This document shows positions 1 through 11,475 of a stretch of 26,195 bases of DNA, in pieces. A program made the translations under genes and the position numbers. The DNA is from Salpingoeca rosetta (Eukaryota; Opisthokonta; Choanoflagellata; Craspedida; Salpingoecidae). Location of the stretch: positions 1,947,152 to 1,973,346 of the forward strand of contig NW_004754930.1 of NCBI RefSeq assembly GCF_000188695.1. Reading direction: 5' to 3'. How positions within the stretch are numbered: the first letter of the stretch is position 1; each line of letters begins with the position of its first letter. Under the pieces are notes generated by a model, which had not been told where the DNA came from, made no database searches, and saw nothing but the letters and a program-made list of their open reading frames with translations.

Positions 1-265
1 TGTTTGGGAGTTCTCCCGTTGCAATTTATGTTACAGGACTCGTCAGGTGCTTGTTGTTGTTGTTGATGGCTGGTTGGTGTGCTCTGTGCATGGTTTGTGT
101 GACCACCACCGCCGCCGTTGCGTGTGCGCGTTTGAGTTGTGGTGAGTTTTGGGTTAAGTGGGCGAGTGAGTGCTGCTCACGGCTGTCTTTGGCTGCTGCC
201 ATTCACAGAGCCGTCTCTGTTGTGTGCAGGGAGGAGACGTGAGAAGCCGCTGCACCCTGGTGTGG

Positions 266-331
266 CCGTGATGCGCGTGCCTGGTGTGCCGTGATGCGCG
301 TGCCTGGTGTGCCGTGATGCGCGTGCCTGGA
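266..331. repeat. 23-bp tandem repeat, about 3 copies
   Basis: Copies begin at 266, 289 and 312, exactly 23 bases apart. Each starts CCGTGATGCGCGTGCCTGG; the third diverges after that core. It is non-coding as far as I can tell and looks like a young minisatellite. Confidence 0.85.
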
Positions 332-714
332 GTGATCGCGCTACACTCTTCCCTCCCTGTTGTTTTTGTTGTTGTCGTGGTTAAACCCTGTACATGCAAC
401 GCTGTTTGTTGTGCTGCATCGGTGTCGTTTGCGTTTATTTGTAAGTGCATGTGCATGTGTGTGCATGTGTTGTTCGTAAGGTTGCGTGTGAGGTTGTGTA
501 AGTCGGTGTATACTTTGCAAGTCCCACATGCCTAACCCCCTCATAAAAGCCAAACCAAATATGTAGCGTGCAGGGGTGTTTGCAGTGGAAGTGTGGGTGT
601 GGGGGCGTTTGCAACGTGGGGAAGATAGAGTTGCTGCTGCTGCGCAAAGCAAAACACGACAGCACATCAAACAGGTTCAGACAAGTTTTAATCCGTGATT
701 TCTTGCTTTCTCTT

Positions 715-728
715 TTTTGGCGCCAAAA
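715..728. promoter_or_regulatory. Perfect palindromic E2F/DP-type site upstream of RPA2
   Basis: The 14 bases TTTTGGCGCCAAAA form a perfect palindrome and contain the canonical E2F core TTTGGCGC on both strands. They lie about 150 bases before the RPA2 start codon. In animals and plants, replication genes including RPA subunits are typical E2F targets, so this is a plausible G1/S control site. The sequence match is direct; the function is inferred. Confidence 0.65.
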
Positions 729-876
729 CAACAAGAGACGACCGCCAACACACACATCACACGACATCACGGATACGAACACACACACACAAGCGTGCCT
801 CAGCCAGATTCAGCCCTCTTGTCGTGCCCTCGATTGAGCTCACACTTGCTTCTCCTCCTCACCCTTCCAACCAACC

Positions 877-991
877 ATGGACGGTGGCTTTGGTGGTGGC
901 GGCTTTGGTGACTACAACACATCCAATGGCGGTATGCACGCTGTACGTGCGTGTCTGTGTGCGTGTGTCTCTGTGTGTCTGTGTGTGTGTA

Positions 992-1035
<44 letters not shown>

Positions 1036-2665
1036 GATTTCTTGCATGGTTTTTGTGCCGGGGGTGCGTGTGTACCCTTATCTCATTGTTCGATCCGCGT
1101 CTCACCGCGTGCTGCTGCTGCGCCGCTGCTCAGGTGGATTCATGACTGGCGAAGGCGGTGGCTTTTCCAGCCAGAGCCCCGCAGATGCTGGCATCAAGGT
1201 TCGCTGCAGCACCATTCAGTGTGTGTGTCTGTCTATGCAGCGAGGAAGAGATCTACTCGTGCACACACACGCACACACACGCACATACACACGCACATAC
1301 ACACGCACATACACACACACAGAGCACACACATACACACACAGAGCACACACACGCGCACACACGCCAACACGCACACACGCACATTTCTCCCTCTCTCT
1401 CTTTCTTACACAACACAACAAACAAAACACATGTGCTCACGGTGCCTTGTTGTGTGGATGTGTGCGTGGATGTGTGCGTGTGTCTGCCCACAGCGCATCT
1501 CCACAGTGACGCCCGTGTGCGTGAAGCAAGTCAAGGACGCGCAGCGCGGTGACGACACCAGCTTCATCGTCAACGGCGTCGCTGTGGACAAAGTCGCCCT
1601 GGTGGCCGTCATCCGCAACGTGCAGCAGAAGGCCACCCGCATCTCCTACAACGTGGAGGACCACACGGGTCTCATTGATGTCATGCAGTACCTCTCTGGT
1701 GGCGATGACGAGGAGGAACCCCAAGTCCCAGAGGAGGTGGCACAGAACAGGTGTGCGTGTGTCTGTGTGTGTCTGTGTGCGTGTGTCTGTGTGTGTCTGT
1801 GTGTGTCTGTGTGTGTCTGTGTGTGTGCGTCGATACTGTGGTGTCGCTGCGCCAATGTCGCAGTGTGTATCCATGCTGTGCCCATGCCGGAGTGTATACC
1901 CATGCTGTGCCTTGCAGCGGTGGTGTGTGCGTGAGCGCAAAGCACTGCCATGCATGCGCCCTACCTGTGCTCACGGACCGCCATTACGCTTGGCTTCGCT
2001 TCCTTCGTGGTTTGCGCACAATGGTCCAGGGAGGGCCGCTACGTGCGAATTGTTGCGTCGATACGCGCGGGCGAGGACGACTCAAAGCGCCTCAACGCGT
2101 TCCTCATCACCCCAATCGACGATCACAACGAGCTGACATACCACTTTCTCAATGTCGTCTACGCCAACTTGGTCAGCAGCCACGGCATCCTCGGCGTAAG
2201 TGACTCCCCCCCCCCCCTCTTTGCTGGCGTGCTGAACACTTGCTTCCGCTGCTTGTTGTCCACCACCACCTTGCTCCACCACCACCTTGCTCCTTGCCTA
2301 TTGTGTTTGTGATCCCCCGGCCGGCCTTCTATTTATTCGTGATCCACTCACATGCAGTCCTTTCTTTGTGTTTGTGTTTGTTCCATTTTCTCACCCCCCC
2401 CCCTTCCCCTTTCAACCACGTTTCACCCACAGGAGCGCAAGCTTGGTTTGCAGGCGGGTCAGCCGCGTGGCTCACAACCGTCCCAGGCCGGTATGGCTGG
2501 GCAAGGCATGGGCACGGCGACCAACGGCGCAACCGCCTTCAACAACACACCAGTGCGTTGATTTTCTGTGCATGTATGTGTGGTGGTTGCGGTGCTGCTG
2601 CTGCTGCTGCTGGTGGTGGTGGTGATAGTTGCGCTCACTCACACACACACACGCACACACACTCG

Positions 2666-2696
<31 letters not shown>

Positions 2697-3025
2697 TCTC
2701 ACACTACGCCTTGTGTGTGTGATGAAACAGATGGACACGGGACTTCCTCGCAACTTGCAGGCTGTGCTCAACGTCATCCAAACAGAGGGCAGCGCATCGG
2801 AGACAGGTGTTGGCATGTCCACCATCCTCGACCGCCTCAGACCACAGGGCTTCAACGAGCCACAGATCAGGTGCGCGTGTATGTGTGTGTGTGTATGTGT
2901 GTCTGTGTCTGTCTGTGTGCGTGTGTGCTGTGTGTGTCTTGTCTGTCTGTGCGTTTGCGCATGAACACTGTTGCTCAACCTCATCAAAAGCATGGACACT
3001 ATCTTAACCTTTGGTTCCCCCCTCC

Positions 3026-3104
<79 letters not shown>

Positions 3105-3184
3105 CTGCTGTGGAGGAGCTGCTGAACGAAGGACAAGTGTACTCGACCGTTGATGACGACCACTTCAAGAGCACAGATGATTAA
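877..3184 (+). CDS. RPA2: Replication protein A 32 kDa subunit (RPA2/RFA2)
   Basis: Middle subunit of the heterotrimeric single-stranded DNA-binding complex RPA, acting in the nucleus in replication, repair and checkpoint signalling. Exons: 877-931, 1134-1198, 1494-1750, 2030-2195, 2433-2552, 2731-2870, 3103-3184. All phases join and give 294 residues, against about 270 in human. Order: Gly/Ser-rich N-terminus (about 1-40, the region phosphorylated in animals), the OB-fold DNA-binding domain D (about 41-181, including [20 protein letters not shown] and the [11 protein letters not shown] strand), a Gly/Gln linker (182-221), then a C-terminal winged helix ending [12 protein letters not shown], nearly identical to animal RPA2. 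The start ATG has a good context (CCAACCATGG) and gives the expected Gly-rich beginning. Donors include GTAAGT (exon 4) and GTGCGT (exon 5). The last acceptor is the end of a pure CA tract. An E2F-type palindrome lies upstream. The neighbour on the right is convergent. Confidence 0.93.
992..1035 (+). repeat. (TGTC)n tetranucleotide repeat in RPA2 intron 1
   Basis: About eleven near-perfect TGTC units follow a TG-rich stretch that starts close to the exon 1 donor at 932. Confidence 0.9.
1260..1386 (+). repeat. Interrupted CA repeat in RPA2 intron 2
   Basis: CA-rich DNA with ACGC and ACAT interruptions. Here the order is CA first and TG close to the acceptor, the reverse of most introns in the window. 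Confidence 0.85.
3029..3101 (+). repeat. Pure CA microsatellite ending in the RPA2 exon 7 acceptor
   Basis: About 36 uninterrupted CA units run directly into the CACAG acceptor at 3102. The same intron opens with TG-rich DNA after the donor at 2871. Confidence 0.95.
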
Positions 3185-3912
3185 ACCCAACGGATTCAAC
3201 CCCCTACACATCCCCACTCACACGAACGTACACACACACACACACGCACATGCCCTTGCCCACAAACACACGTGCGTGCATTATGCTGTTCCCTTTCCCA
3301 CTGTTAGTAGCTCCCTGTATGCGTTTGCGTTGTTGCTTATATGTTGGCAACACGCCACCACAGCCTCTCTCTGCCTCCTTTCGTGTTTGCTTAAGCAGCC
3401 CCTTCCCCCTTCGCACATCCCCGACCGCCTTCTTTGATGGACTGTTCAATAATCACTCACCAACGCAAGAGAAAGCTTCATGTCATGATACAATACACAA
3501 AGACGAGGGAATGCAAATAGATACATGGCATCGCTGGAAGAAAGATACACACAGCTAAATACAACTTGATACAAACTCGGTTCAGGTGATGAAAGCGAGT
3601 TGGGACCCGGTTGGGAACAACCAACGTAGAGTACACAAAGCACAAAGGGTTTTCAATTCGCTCTCCTCCTTTCGACACATTGACCTCAACAACTCAATCT
3701 CAAATAGCACAGAGCCAGCAATATGCACAACGGCTGACGGGGTATGTTACACGTCTCACACCACACCACGCACCTACACACACACACACACACACACGCC
3801 ACGCACTTACACACACGCGCGCGCCACGCACTTACACACACGCACACACACACACACACAAATCACACCACACCACACCACACCACACACCACACACACA
3901 CACACACACACA
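3185..3912. other. Convergent 3' spacer between RPA2 and the minus-strand gene
   Basis: It should hold the two 3' UTRs. I see no clean AATAAA on either strand. The right end (about 3775-3912) is a CA-rich tract with CACCA variants ending next to the stop codon of the minus-strand gene. Short open frames here look spurious. Confidence 0.6.
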
Positions 3913-6880
3913 TCATGCACGCTCGGTGGAGGGGTCATCACTGGCTGTGGCTGCTTCTGTTGTTGCACGCAGTGGCGGTGGCGGTGGTGGTGGTGGAGTG
4001 CCAGGCAGAGTCGCTGAAGGAGTAGACGATTCCACACCTGAAGCTTGTGATGGCATGACAGCTGGGGCCACGGAGGTGGTGGGAGCACTGCTGGTGCCCC
4101 TGCCAATGCCGGTGCTGCTTGAGGTTGTCGTGGCGATGGAAGTGACAGGGGTGGCGCCAATGACACCAGTGCTGGTGCTGGCAGAGGTGGTGGGCGCAGC
4201 AGTGACTGTGGTAGCGATGCCAGTGGTTGAAGTGGTACATGTGGTGGCAGGCGATGCAGTCGTCACTACACCCACGGTTGCGGTGCTTGCAGTTGCAGCG
4301 CTGGTGGTTGTTGTGCTGGTGGTCACGGTGGCACTTGAAGGCGATGACTGGAAGCCAAAGAAGGTAGGGCCCATGATGGGGTGGGCAGTACCAGCGCCAC
4401 CAACACCTGCGCCACCAACACCTGCGCCACCAACACCTGCGCCACCAGTGCCAGCACCACCAGTGCCGACGTGCGTCATGGGTGCACCGCTGTGCATGTA
4501 GGCCTGAGCCACGTTAGCAGGGGTGTAGGGATAATCACCACTGGCATGGGGATGGCCCGCGTATGGTGCTGCGGATGTGGGCGCCAGGCTGTACACAAGC
4601 CCCGAATCAGACCACTGCTCGAAAAACGAGGATGGAAGCCGCTGCCTCACGCGTGGCTTGGTCGTGCAGACCACGCAGGAAGGATCCGAACACATGGGCA
4701 GACCCGTGCTGGGGTTGACAGTCGTCTTGTGCGCTGGTGGCGGAGGTGGTGGCTGGTTCGCTTCGGCCACCTTCTTCTTCACTGCAGCCATCATCGCCTC
4801 CTGAAGAAGTGTCGTTGAGACGCTGGACATGGGCAGCGTCTTGCGTTTGGACTTTGCTGGTCGCTGATCTTCACCAGGCGTTGTGCTCGCAGGGAACAAG
4901 CTGCTGCTGGTACTGCTGGTGGTGTTGGTGGTCACAGGCGTCGCAGTCGTGTCGTTAGTGGTGATGGAGCTGCTTGTGGTGGCGCGGCTTGTGAATGCTG
5001 GTGGCGTCGTCGTGGTCGGCAACGGCGTGCTTGCTGAGCCGCCACTCGTTGTTGTCGCGGTGCCGCCGATGCCGGCTGCGTTCATGCTGGCGGTGCTTGC
5101 GGAGATGGCTGTGGAGATGGGCCCTGGTGGCAGCAGCACTGTATGTGTTGGAGCTGGTGCTGCTGCCGGTTGCGACCAGGACGATTCTCCGCCCGTCGCA
5201 CAAGCCACAGAAGACGGCATGGTGCTCACAACCCTTCTTCCCGTGGCAACCGCTGGCATTGCTGACGAGGCCATCGGCTGCCATGCAGGTGCAGCAGTAG
5301 CAGCAAACTGCCCCCTTGTGCTTGGGTTGTAGAAAGCCTGCGTAGCCGTCGTCGAAGACGCAGTGCTCACCGTGGTCGTGCCCACTCCACCCAAGCCGGC
5401 CGCCGTGTAGAAACTGGCATTGCCCATGGCTGTGTTTGGCATGCTCGCCGCTGTGGTACCCGCGGTAGCAATGCCAGCGCCTGTACTTGTCACGCTCGCT
5501 GCCGTTGACGCGCCTGGCGCGGCGATTGTGCTGCCCGGCACTGAACAACCAGTATCGGTATCCGGGGACGCAGGGCGCGATGAAGACAGGCTGACCAAGG
5601 CCAAGGCGGCTGTCGTTGTGGCTGACACGGCCGCGGGCCCTGTGCTCTCACTCGCGCTCGTGGCGGTGGTTGTGGTGGTGGCGGTGGCAGCGGCCGGCTG
5701 TCCTTCCACATCGGGTGCGTAGAGTGGCACTGTGAAGGAGGATGAGGAGGTGGACGAGGATCCGGCAGTAGCGGATGCAACATTCATAGGTTTTACAGCA
5801 GCGACAGCAGCAGACGAAGAAGAAGAAGAAGTTGTTGTTGTTGTTGTTGTTGCTACTGTTGCTGCTGTTGTTGTTGTTGCTGTTGCTGTTGCTGTTGCTG
5901 TTGCGGCTGCTGTTGTTGAGGCGGTGATGCCCTGCACAGGCGACGGTGACATGGCTGGTATCATTGTCATGGGCACGCCATGTGACCCCACGGGATGGAA
6001 CATGAGAGGCATGTGCGCCATGCCCGGCATCATGGGCATCATGCCAGGTGGTGCGGATGGCGCTTGTGCCATGGCTGCCGTGGACATGCCAGACATGCCA
6101 TGTGTCGGTGCTGTGGTTGCTGATGGCAGCGCTGACGTCTTCGTCGGTGCCGCTGCTGCCGCGTCCGGTGTTGTTGCTGTTGTTGCAGAAGCAGGTAGCA
6201 TTGCCACTTGTGGTCCCCAGTGCATGCCACCTGGAGCTACCCAGTACCCGTTGGTGACCACAAACCCCATGTGTGGATGTGGATGCTGCTGATGACTCGC
6301 GCCGTGTGGCTGGATGAACACAGCGCTGTTGTAGACGCTCATGCCCTGGGCCTGCAGCGGCCGTGGACTGCTGACGCTGGTCTCGCCTTTATCTGCTTGC
6401 CCGCGGCTGATGTTTCCGCGTCCGGTTTGACCTTGCCGCTGCCGCCCCGGCCGCTGCGCTTTCCTCTTCGCCGTTGTCACTGCGGCTGTTGTTGTTGACG
6501 GCGATGACGATGCTGAAGACGCTGCTGAGGACGACGGGCTGTCGGCGGACGTGGGCTGACTGCCGCTGCTGCTGGGGCTGACCTGTGGCTGGTTGCCGGC
6601 CGCTGCTTGCTTCTCGGCCTTCATGCACTCGACAACCTTGCGGGCCAGCGCGATGTCAATCTTCTCTGGGTTGACCGTCATCCCAAAGCGGCTCACTTCC
6701 ACGACGTTGGAGCTCCGGCACTTGTGCAAGCGCGTCGTGCCGTCGGGGAGCGTTTCCGTCACAACAATCCACGTCCTGCCAGGCAAATGAGATGGGGCGT
6801 TACAAGAATAGCAAGGGGTGGAGCAAGTTGCAAGCCGTGAGTTGCACGTGGGGTGGGGGTGGAGCACACAACACACACAC

Positions 6881-6959
<79 letters not shown>

Positions 6960-9842
6960 GACCAGGTGGGCAGTGGTGCTTGCATGCATTTCAGCAGGGC
7001 GTGTGTGCACACGCAGCTTGCTTGCAAGCACAAGCAGGCGCAACTCAGACGAAATGCCCCACAACATGTGCCTGCAAGCATAAATGCACATGCCCACACT
7101 CACACCACACACACACACACACGAGCACAAGCACACAAGCACACAAGCACACACACACACAAGCACAAGCACAAGCACACACAGCTCCACAACAACCAGC
7201 AATGACAAGCACCAACACGATGACCACTGGCATGTACGCACGATGGAAAGTTGGGCGGTCCCGTGAGCTTGCCGCGGTGACACCCGCCACTCTTGGACTT
7301 GATCACAATGTCTGCGCCCTCTTTGAGGAAGTTGAACAGAACCGTGCTACCCAACCGCTTGAGGGCGGCGCGAGCAGGGCGAATGCCGTTGATGCGCTCC
7401 TCGGTGGGCTCCCAGTCGAGATTGGACGGGCGCGCGCTAATCTCTGGCCGGTCGCCAACTTTGAGGCGAACCCAAGTGCTGGGGAACATGGGCGGTTGCA
7501 CGACGACGGCCTTTTCGCCCTCCTGTGCCTCCCCCTTGCGAACAATGCATCCTTCCAGGGCCCCGGGCAACCGCTTGACGACCACCACGTCACCTGCTTG
7601 CAGCTAACCGAACATTCGGCAACAACAAGACACAAACCGCAAACGTTAGTGGACACGCTTGGTCACATCCAACCTTCAACGGCATCCTCACCTCACAGAG
7701 CGACACAAACATCATGCCTGCAAGCACAACCTCAGAGCCGGATGAAGGTGTGACTGGCTCCACACGACAACACACACACATACACGCACATACACACATA
7801 CACACGACACACATACACGCATACACACACGCACACGTCTCTCCCTCCCTGTTTCGCAACAAGCACGCACCGAGACAAACTTGAGCTTTCGCTCGCAGCG
7901 GCCAAGCTCCTCCACGAGAACTTCCAGGGCTTGGTTGACTTTGCGAGGCTGCCGCTTGGACTTTGCACGGGCCGAAGAAACCCTTGAGGGCTTGTAGGTA
8001 CCGTCGCGCTGAGAAGCTGGGGGGCGCTTCGCAGCCTTGCGCTTCTTGGTCGGCTTGCGGCCCGGGGTATGCGGTGTCTGCTGCTGCTGCTGCTGCTGCG
8101 TGGTGCCCACACTGCCGCCCTCCACTGCCGGCGCTAGCGGCGGCGCTGGTGTAGCGCCTTTGTTGTCGCTGCTGCTGTCGCTGGAATCGCCGCCGGCTTC
8201 TGCCTTGCGGTAGCGCAGGGGTGGGCGGGATGCCCGCTTTGGGCGCTTGCGCACGGGCACTCCCTCGCCATTGACCACGGGGATGAGTGAAGCGGGGATG
8301 GCAGCGCCTGGCTGTGGGGTGGGGCCATGGCTCTCGCTGCATGGTGTATCTGGTTGGGGCTTGCGCTTTGCGGTCGCCCCCTTGGTGGCAGCACTCTTGG
8401 ACGCCTTTGCCTTGGCTGTTGCAAGGCCACGTTTGGGCGTGGCGGCCTTGGTGCTTGTGTGCTTGGCAGCGGCGCTCTTCTGCTTGGCACCCTTTGCTGC
8501 GCGCGCCTTGGCAACGGCGTCCTTTGGCTTGCCAGCGCCAACCTTTGCGACCTTGGCCTTCTTCTTTTGCGGATGCTGCTGCTGGTGCTGCTGCTCAGAG
8601 TCGCCAGTGCCGTCGTTGCCGTTGGGTGTGTTCGCAGGCGCCACAGCCGCGGCACTAGGGCCTCTCTTTGAGGATGTAATCTCGTTTGCAGCTGCACGTA
8701 GAGCAAAAAGGAATACGTGTAGCGGTGTGAGTGAGGCAAAGGTGGACGGGAGGTGATGGAATACGAGTCATGTAGGACATGCAATGGATTCGTGCGCACG
8801 CGTTCACAAGACAAGGGACCACACACACGCTAGCATTCACATGGGGACGTGGAGGGTCGTGTCTGACATAACGTGCAACAACCGAACGCACAGCACACAG
8901 CACTGCACATGCAGACGCCACGCAGAAGACCATGCAATGACAATCGAGCGGCAAGCTGGTGGCATCGCCAGCAGACATACCTGACACGGTCGGAGTGGGC
9001 CCAGCGTGCTGAGGCTGCTCCAGGACGGAGAGTTTGGGTGCCCTGTGTGTGTGTGTGTGTGTGTGTTGTGTTGTGTTGTGTTGTGTGTGTGTGTGTGTGT
9101 GTTGTGTTGTGTTGTGTGTGTGTGTGTTGTGTTGTGTGTGTGTGTGTTGTGTTGTGTGAGTGTGTGTGTTGGGAGGGGAAAGGCTGATGAGATGGTGACA
9201 TTAACATGTGCTTGCGGTAGTTGTGCATGTACAAGTGTGTTCTCTCTCAAACGGTGTCGCAGTGAACCTGCAATAAGTACTTGTGTCTGTGTGTGTGTGT
9301 GTGTGTGTGTGCGTACAATGTCGAAATGCTGCACTTCTTGGCACTTGCGCGAGGACCACCGGAGGTCTTCTTCGTCGATGGTGTCTTCTTCTTGGCGCCG
9401 GTGGCCTTTGACGCCAGTGTGGCCTTCTTCCGCTGGGTTGTCGCCTTCTTCTTGCCCTTGGTGGTGGTTGTGGTGTCTTGGGAGGCAGCTGCTGTGCCCG
9501 TCGAGGCGAGGCGGAGCTTCCGGCGCGTTTTTGGCGTCGGTGGGTCGGGAAGCTGAGTCGGAGATTGGGGGTTGTGTGGGAACGGCTGACTGCTGGCCTC
9601 GAAGACGAAGTCTGCCACGGCGAGGAGCTCCACCTCAGGGTTGTGAACCGAGTAGTAGACCCGTTTCCGCAAACGACGCAAGTCTCCGTAGGTCAGTGCC
9701 TCTGTGTCGACAAGCAGCTCGCTCGGTGGGTGCGTGGGTGCCAACGGGGCGGGTACCTTCTTGGACGATAAAGGGACCTTGCTGCTGCTGCTGCTGCTGC
9801 TGCTGTTGTTGTTGTTCTCCTCCTTCTTGCTGCTGCTGCTGC

Positions 9843-9896
<54 letters not shown>

Positions 9897-10452
9897 CCTT
9901 CTTGTTGCCGCTGCTGTGACATGCCTTGGTGGCCACTGCCGACGATGACATGCGCGCTGCTGCCGTTGCCACTTCGTCTTCGCTGATGACTTCTTCTTCT
10001 TTGGTGGAAGGTGGCGGCGATGGTTGGCTCAACGTCAATGATCCAGACGAGGAAGAGGCGGAGATTGAGCCGCGCGACGGTGACGAGGCGTGCGAGAGCT
10101 TGCGGTTGGTGGACGATGACGATGATGAGGGGCCCGCAGCAGGGTCACGCGGAGAAGATGATGGAGCTGAAGGAGCCAGTGAAGGGGACGAGGACGGGGA
10201 CGGTGATGGTGGCGTGGATGCGCCGTTCTTGAGTGAGTGAGGCGTGGGTCCAATGGCCATCATGGTTGCCTTGCTGGTGGTTGAGGACGCTGACGTGTCG
10301 ACGGGTGGCGGGGCGGGTGTTGTGTCGACAGTGGTGGTGGGTGGGGCGCTGGTTGCTGGTGTGGCGGGCTGCTCTAGGGCCACTTGGTCTGAGGTCGTGG
10401 CCTTCTTGGCGGTCTTGCGACCACCTGCTGTCGCGGATGCGGTTCGCGGCAT
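3913..10452 (-). CDS. Large Ser/Thr-rich, Lys-rich protein of unknown function with duplicated PPxFPSTW module
   Basis: I do not recognise this gene. Exons in transcript order: 10452-9317, 9042-8981, 8691-7871, 7603-7242, 6775-3913. Phases join to give about 1747 residues. The start is the first ATG after a CA-rich upstream stretch and gives MPRTASATAGGRK; an in-frame start further upstream would add a His/Thr-rich stretch and is less likely. Order: Ser/Pro-rich region with Asn18 and Ser runs (about 180-230), a compact segment with YGDLRRLRKRVYYSVHNPEV (about 250-280), Lys-rich stretches, a Lys/Ala-rich linker-histone-like tail in exon 3, then a folded-looking region (about 655-860) with two related blocks, PPMFPSTW (710-717) and PPNFPSTW (789-796). 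After that come about 850 residues of Thr/Ser/Ala/Met-rich low complexity with one short conserved-looking island containing CSDPSCVVC and SSFFEQWSDSGLVYS. The basic tails suggest a nuclear, chromatin-bound protein; the duplicated blocks could be Tudor- or SH3-like barrels. Both are inference. It could in principle be two genes split near exon 2. Confidence 0.62.
4391..4468 (-). repeat. 15-bp coding repeat (Gly-Gly-Ala-Gly-Val/Thr units)
   Basis: Five or so 15-bp units in exon 5 of the large minus-strand gene encode GGAGT/GGAGV repeats. Three central units are identical. Confidence 0.85.
6882..6958. repeat. Pure CA/TG microsatellite in intron 4 of the large minus-strand gene
   Basis: About 38 CA units on the plus strand, TG in the sense of the gene. 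More TG-rich DNA (7086-7200) lies nearer the donor. Confidence 0.95.
9045..9175. repeat. TG/TTGTG repeat abutting an acceptor of the large minus-strand gene
   Basis: In the sense of the gene this is a CA and CACAA array that ends in the acceptor of exon 2 at 9044-9043. Confidence 0.9.
9779..9896 (-). repeat. Coding AAC/AGC triplet tract (poly-Asn and poly-Ser)
   Basis: Pure triplet runs in exon 1 encode Asn18, Ser5, Asn4 and Ser8 blocks separated by KK and EE. Long pure codon runs like this are prone to length change. Confidence 0.85.
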
Positions 10453-10814
10453 GCGCTCTGTCGAGAGGCGTGTGTCGAAAGCCGAGGCCTGTCGACAGGG
10501 GTATGCGTGTATATCGTATGCTCGTGTGCGTAGCTTGCGCGCGCGTGCGTGCGGCGCGTGTTGAAGAGCGGGTTTCCGGTGGCGCGCGCGCGTGTGTCGG
10601 GGCGCGGGCTTGTGTCTATGGGTGCGTGTTTGCGCGCGCATACGTGTTGTGGATGTGTGTGTGTGTGTGTGCGCGCGCGTACGTGTTATGCGTGTGTGCG
10701 TGTGGGTGTGGGTGTGTGTGCGTGTGTGTGTGTGCGTGCGTGCGTGTGTGCGTGTGTGTGTGCGTGCGTGCGTGCGTGCGTGCGTGTGTGCGTGTTTGAG
10801 CAAGGGGTGAGCAG

Positions 10815-10822
10815 TTTGGCGC
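10815..10822 (+). promoter_or_regulatory. Candidate E2F core upstream of the large minus-strand gene
   Basis: TTTGGCGC matches the E2F core exactly and lies about 365 bases upstream of the start codon. Two weaker ATGGCGCG-like sites are near 10934 and 10960. It is a single short match, so chance is possible. Confidence 0.3.
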
Positions 10823-11341
10823 GTAAAAGGGTGTACTACAAACAACGCCAGTGATTCTCAAGGATGGAGGCGGATATCAACCAGCACAAACGCATACAAC
10901 AAGCAGAGAGCCACCGAAGGAAAGCAAGTGAAAATGGCGCGCACCGTGGCGGCATTGTGTGCGCGCCAATGCTTACCGAGGGTGGCTAAGAGGATGCCTG
11001 AACGCGGTCGGTGCAACTTGGAGAGTTGTGGTCAGTCACAGGTGTGCGGTGTTTGAGCGTGGGCGTGCGCGTGTGCTTGGGTTCACGCGCAAACGAAGAA
11101 GTTGTGCGTGTTGTGTGTTTTGCGGTGGTCTGTGATGAGCTTGCGTATGTGTGTGGTTGGTGTTTGATGAGGGTGGCAAGGTCGGGGTTGGCGGGCTCGG
11201 TAAGAAGAAAAATCAAGGAAAATGCAACAAGATTTCTCAAATGAGCCGATCATGTCATTCGTGCCAATTCAACAAATGACATCATTCCATAACTCCTTTG
11301 AGCTGCAGCATAAAACAAACCATTTTCGCGTGATGACCACA

Positions 11342-11366
11342 TGTGTGTGTGTGTGTGTGTTTGTCT

Positions 11367-11418
<52 letters not shown>

Positions 11419-11475
11419 GTGTGTGTGTGCGTGTGTGTGTGTATGTGTGTGTGTGTGTATGTGTGTGTGTGTGTG
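11342..11475. repeat. TG microsatellite, interrupted, intergenic
   Basis: TG-rich array with TTTG, CG and TATG interruptions between the EFHC2-like gene and the gene to its left. Confidence 0.9.

Larger units (their letters stand above)
1..876. other. Upstream region of RPA2, no supported gene
   Basis: No convincing coding exon is seen here. Short open frames on both strands lack homology and are rich in Cys/Val or His/Thr from TG/CA repeats. The region holds a three-copy 23-bp tandem repeat (266-331) and an E2F-type palindrome (715-728). The last 150 bases before the RPA2 start are pyrimidine and CA rich and probably hold its transcription start and 5' UTR. A gene reading in from the left of the window cannot be excluded for the first 250 bases. 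Confidence 0.6.

Noticed and set aside
877..1509. Unspliced frame running from the RPA2 start through its introns
   Set aside because: It reads through TG/CA repeats and loses RPA2 homology; the spliced model restores it.
5732..6292. Plus-strand Val/Ala/Met-rich frame opposite exon 5 of the large gene
   Set aside because: Complement of a Thr/Ala/Met-rich coding region; no start context, no homology.
8247..8756. Plus-strand frame of 169 codons opposite exon 3 of the large minus-strand gene
   Set aside because: Shadow of the Lys/Ala-rich exon; gives Leu/Ala/Cys-rich sequence with no features.
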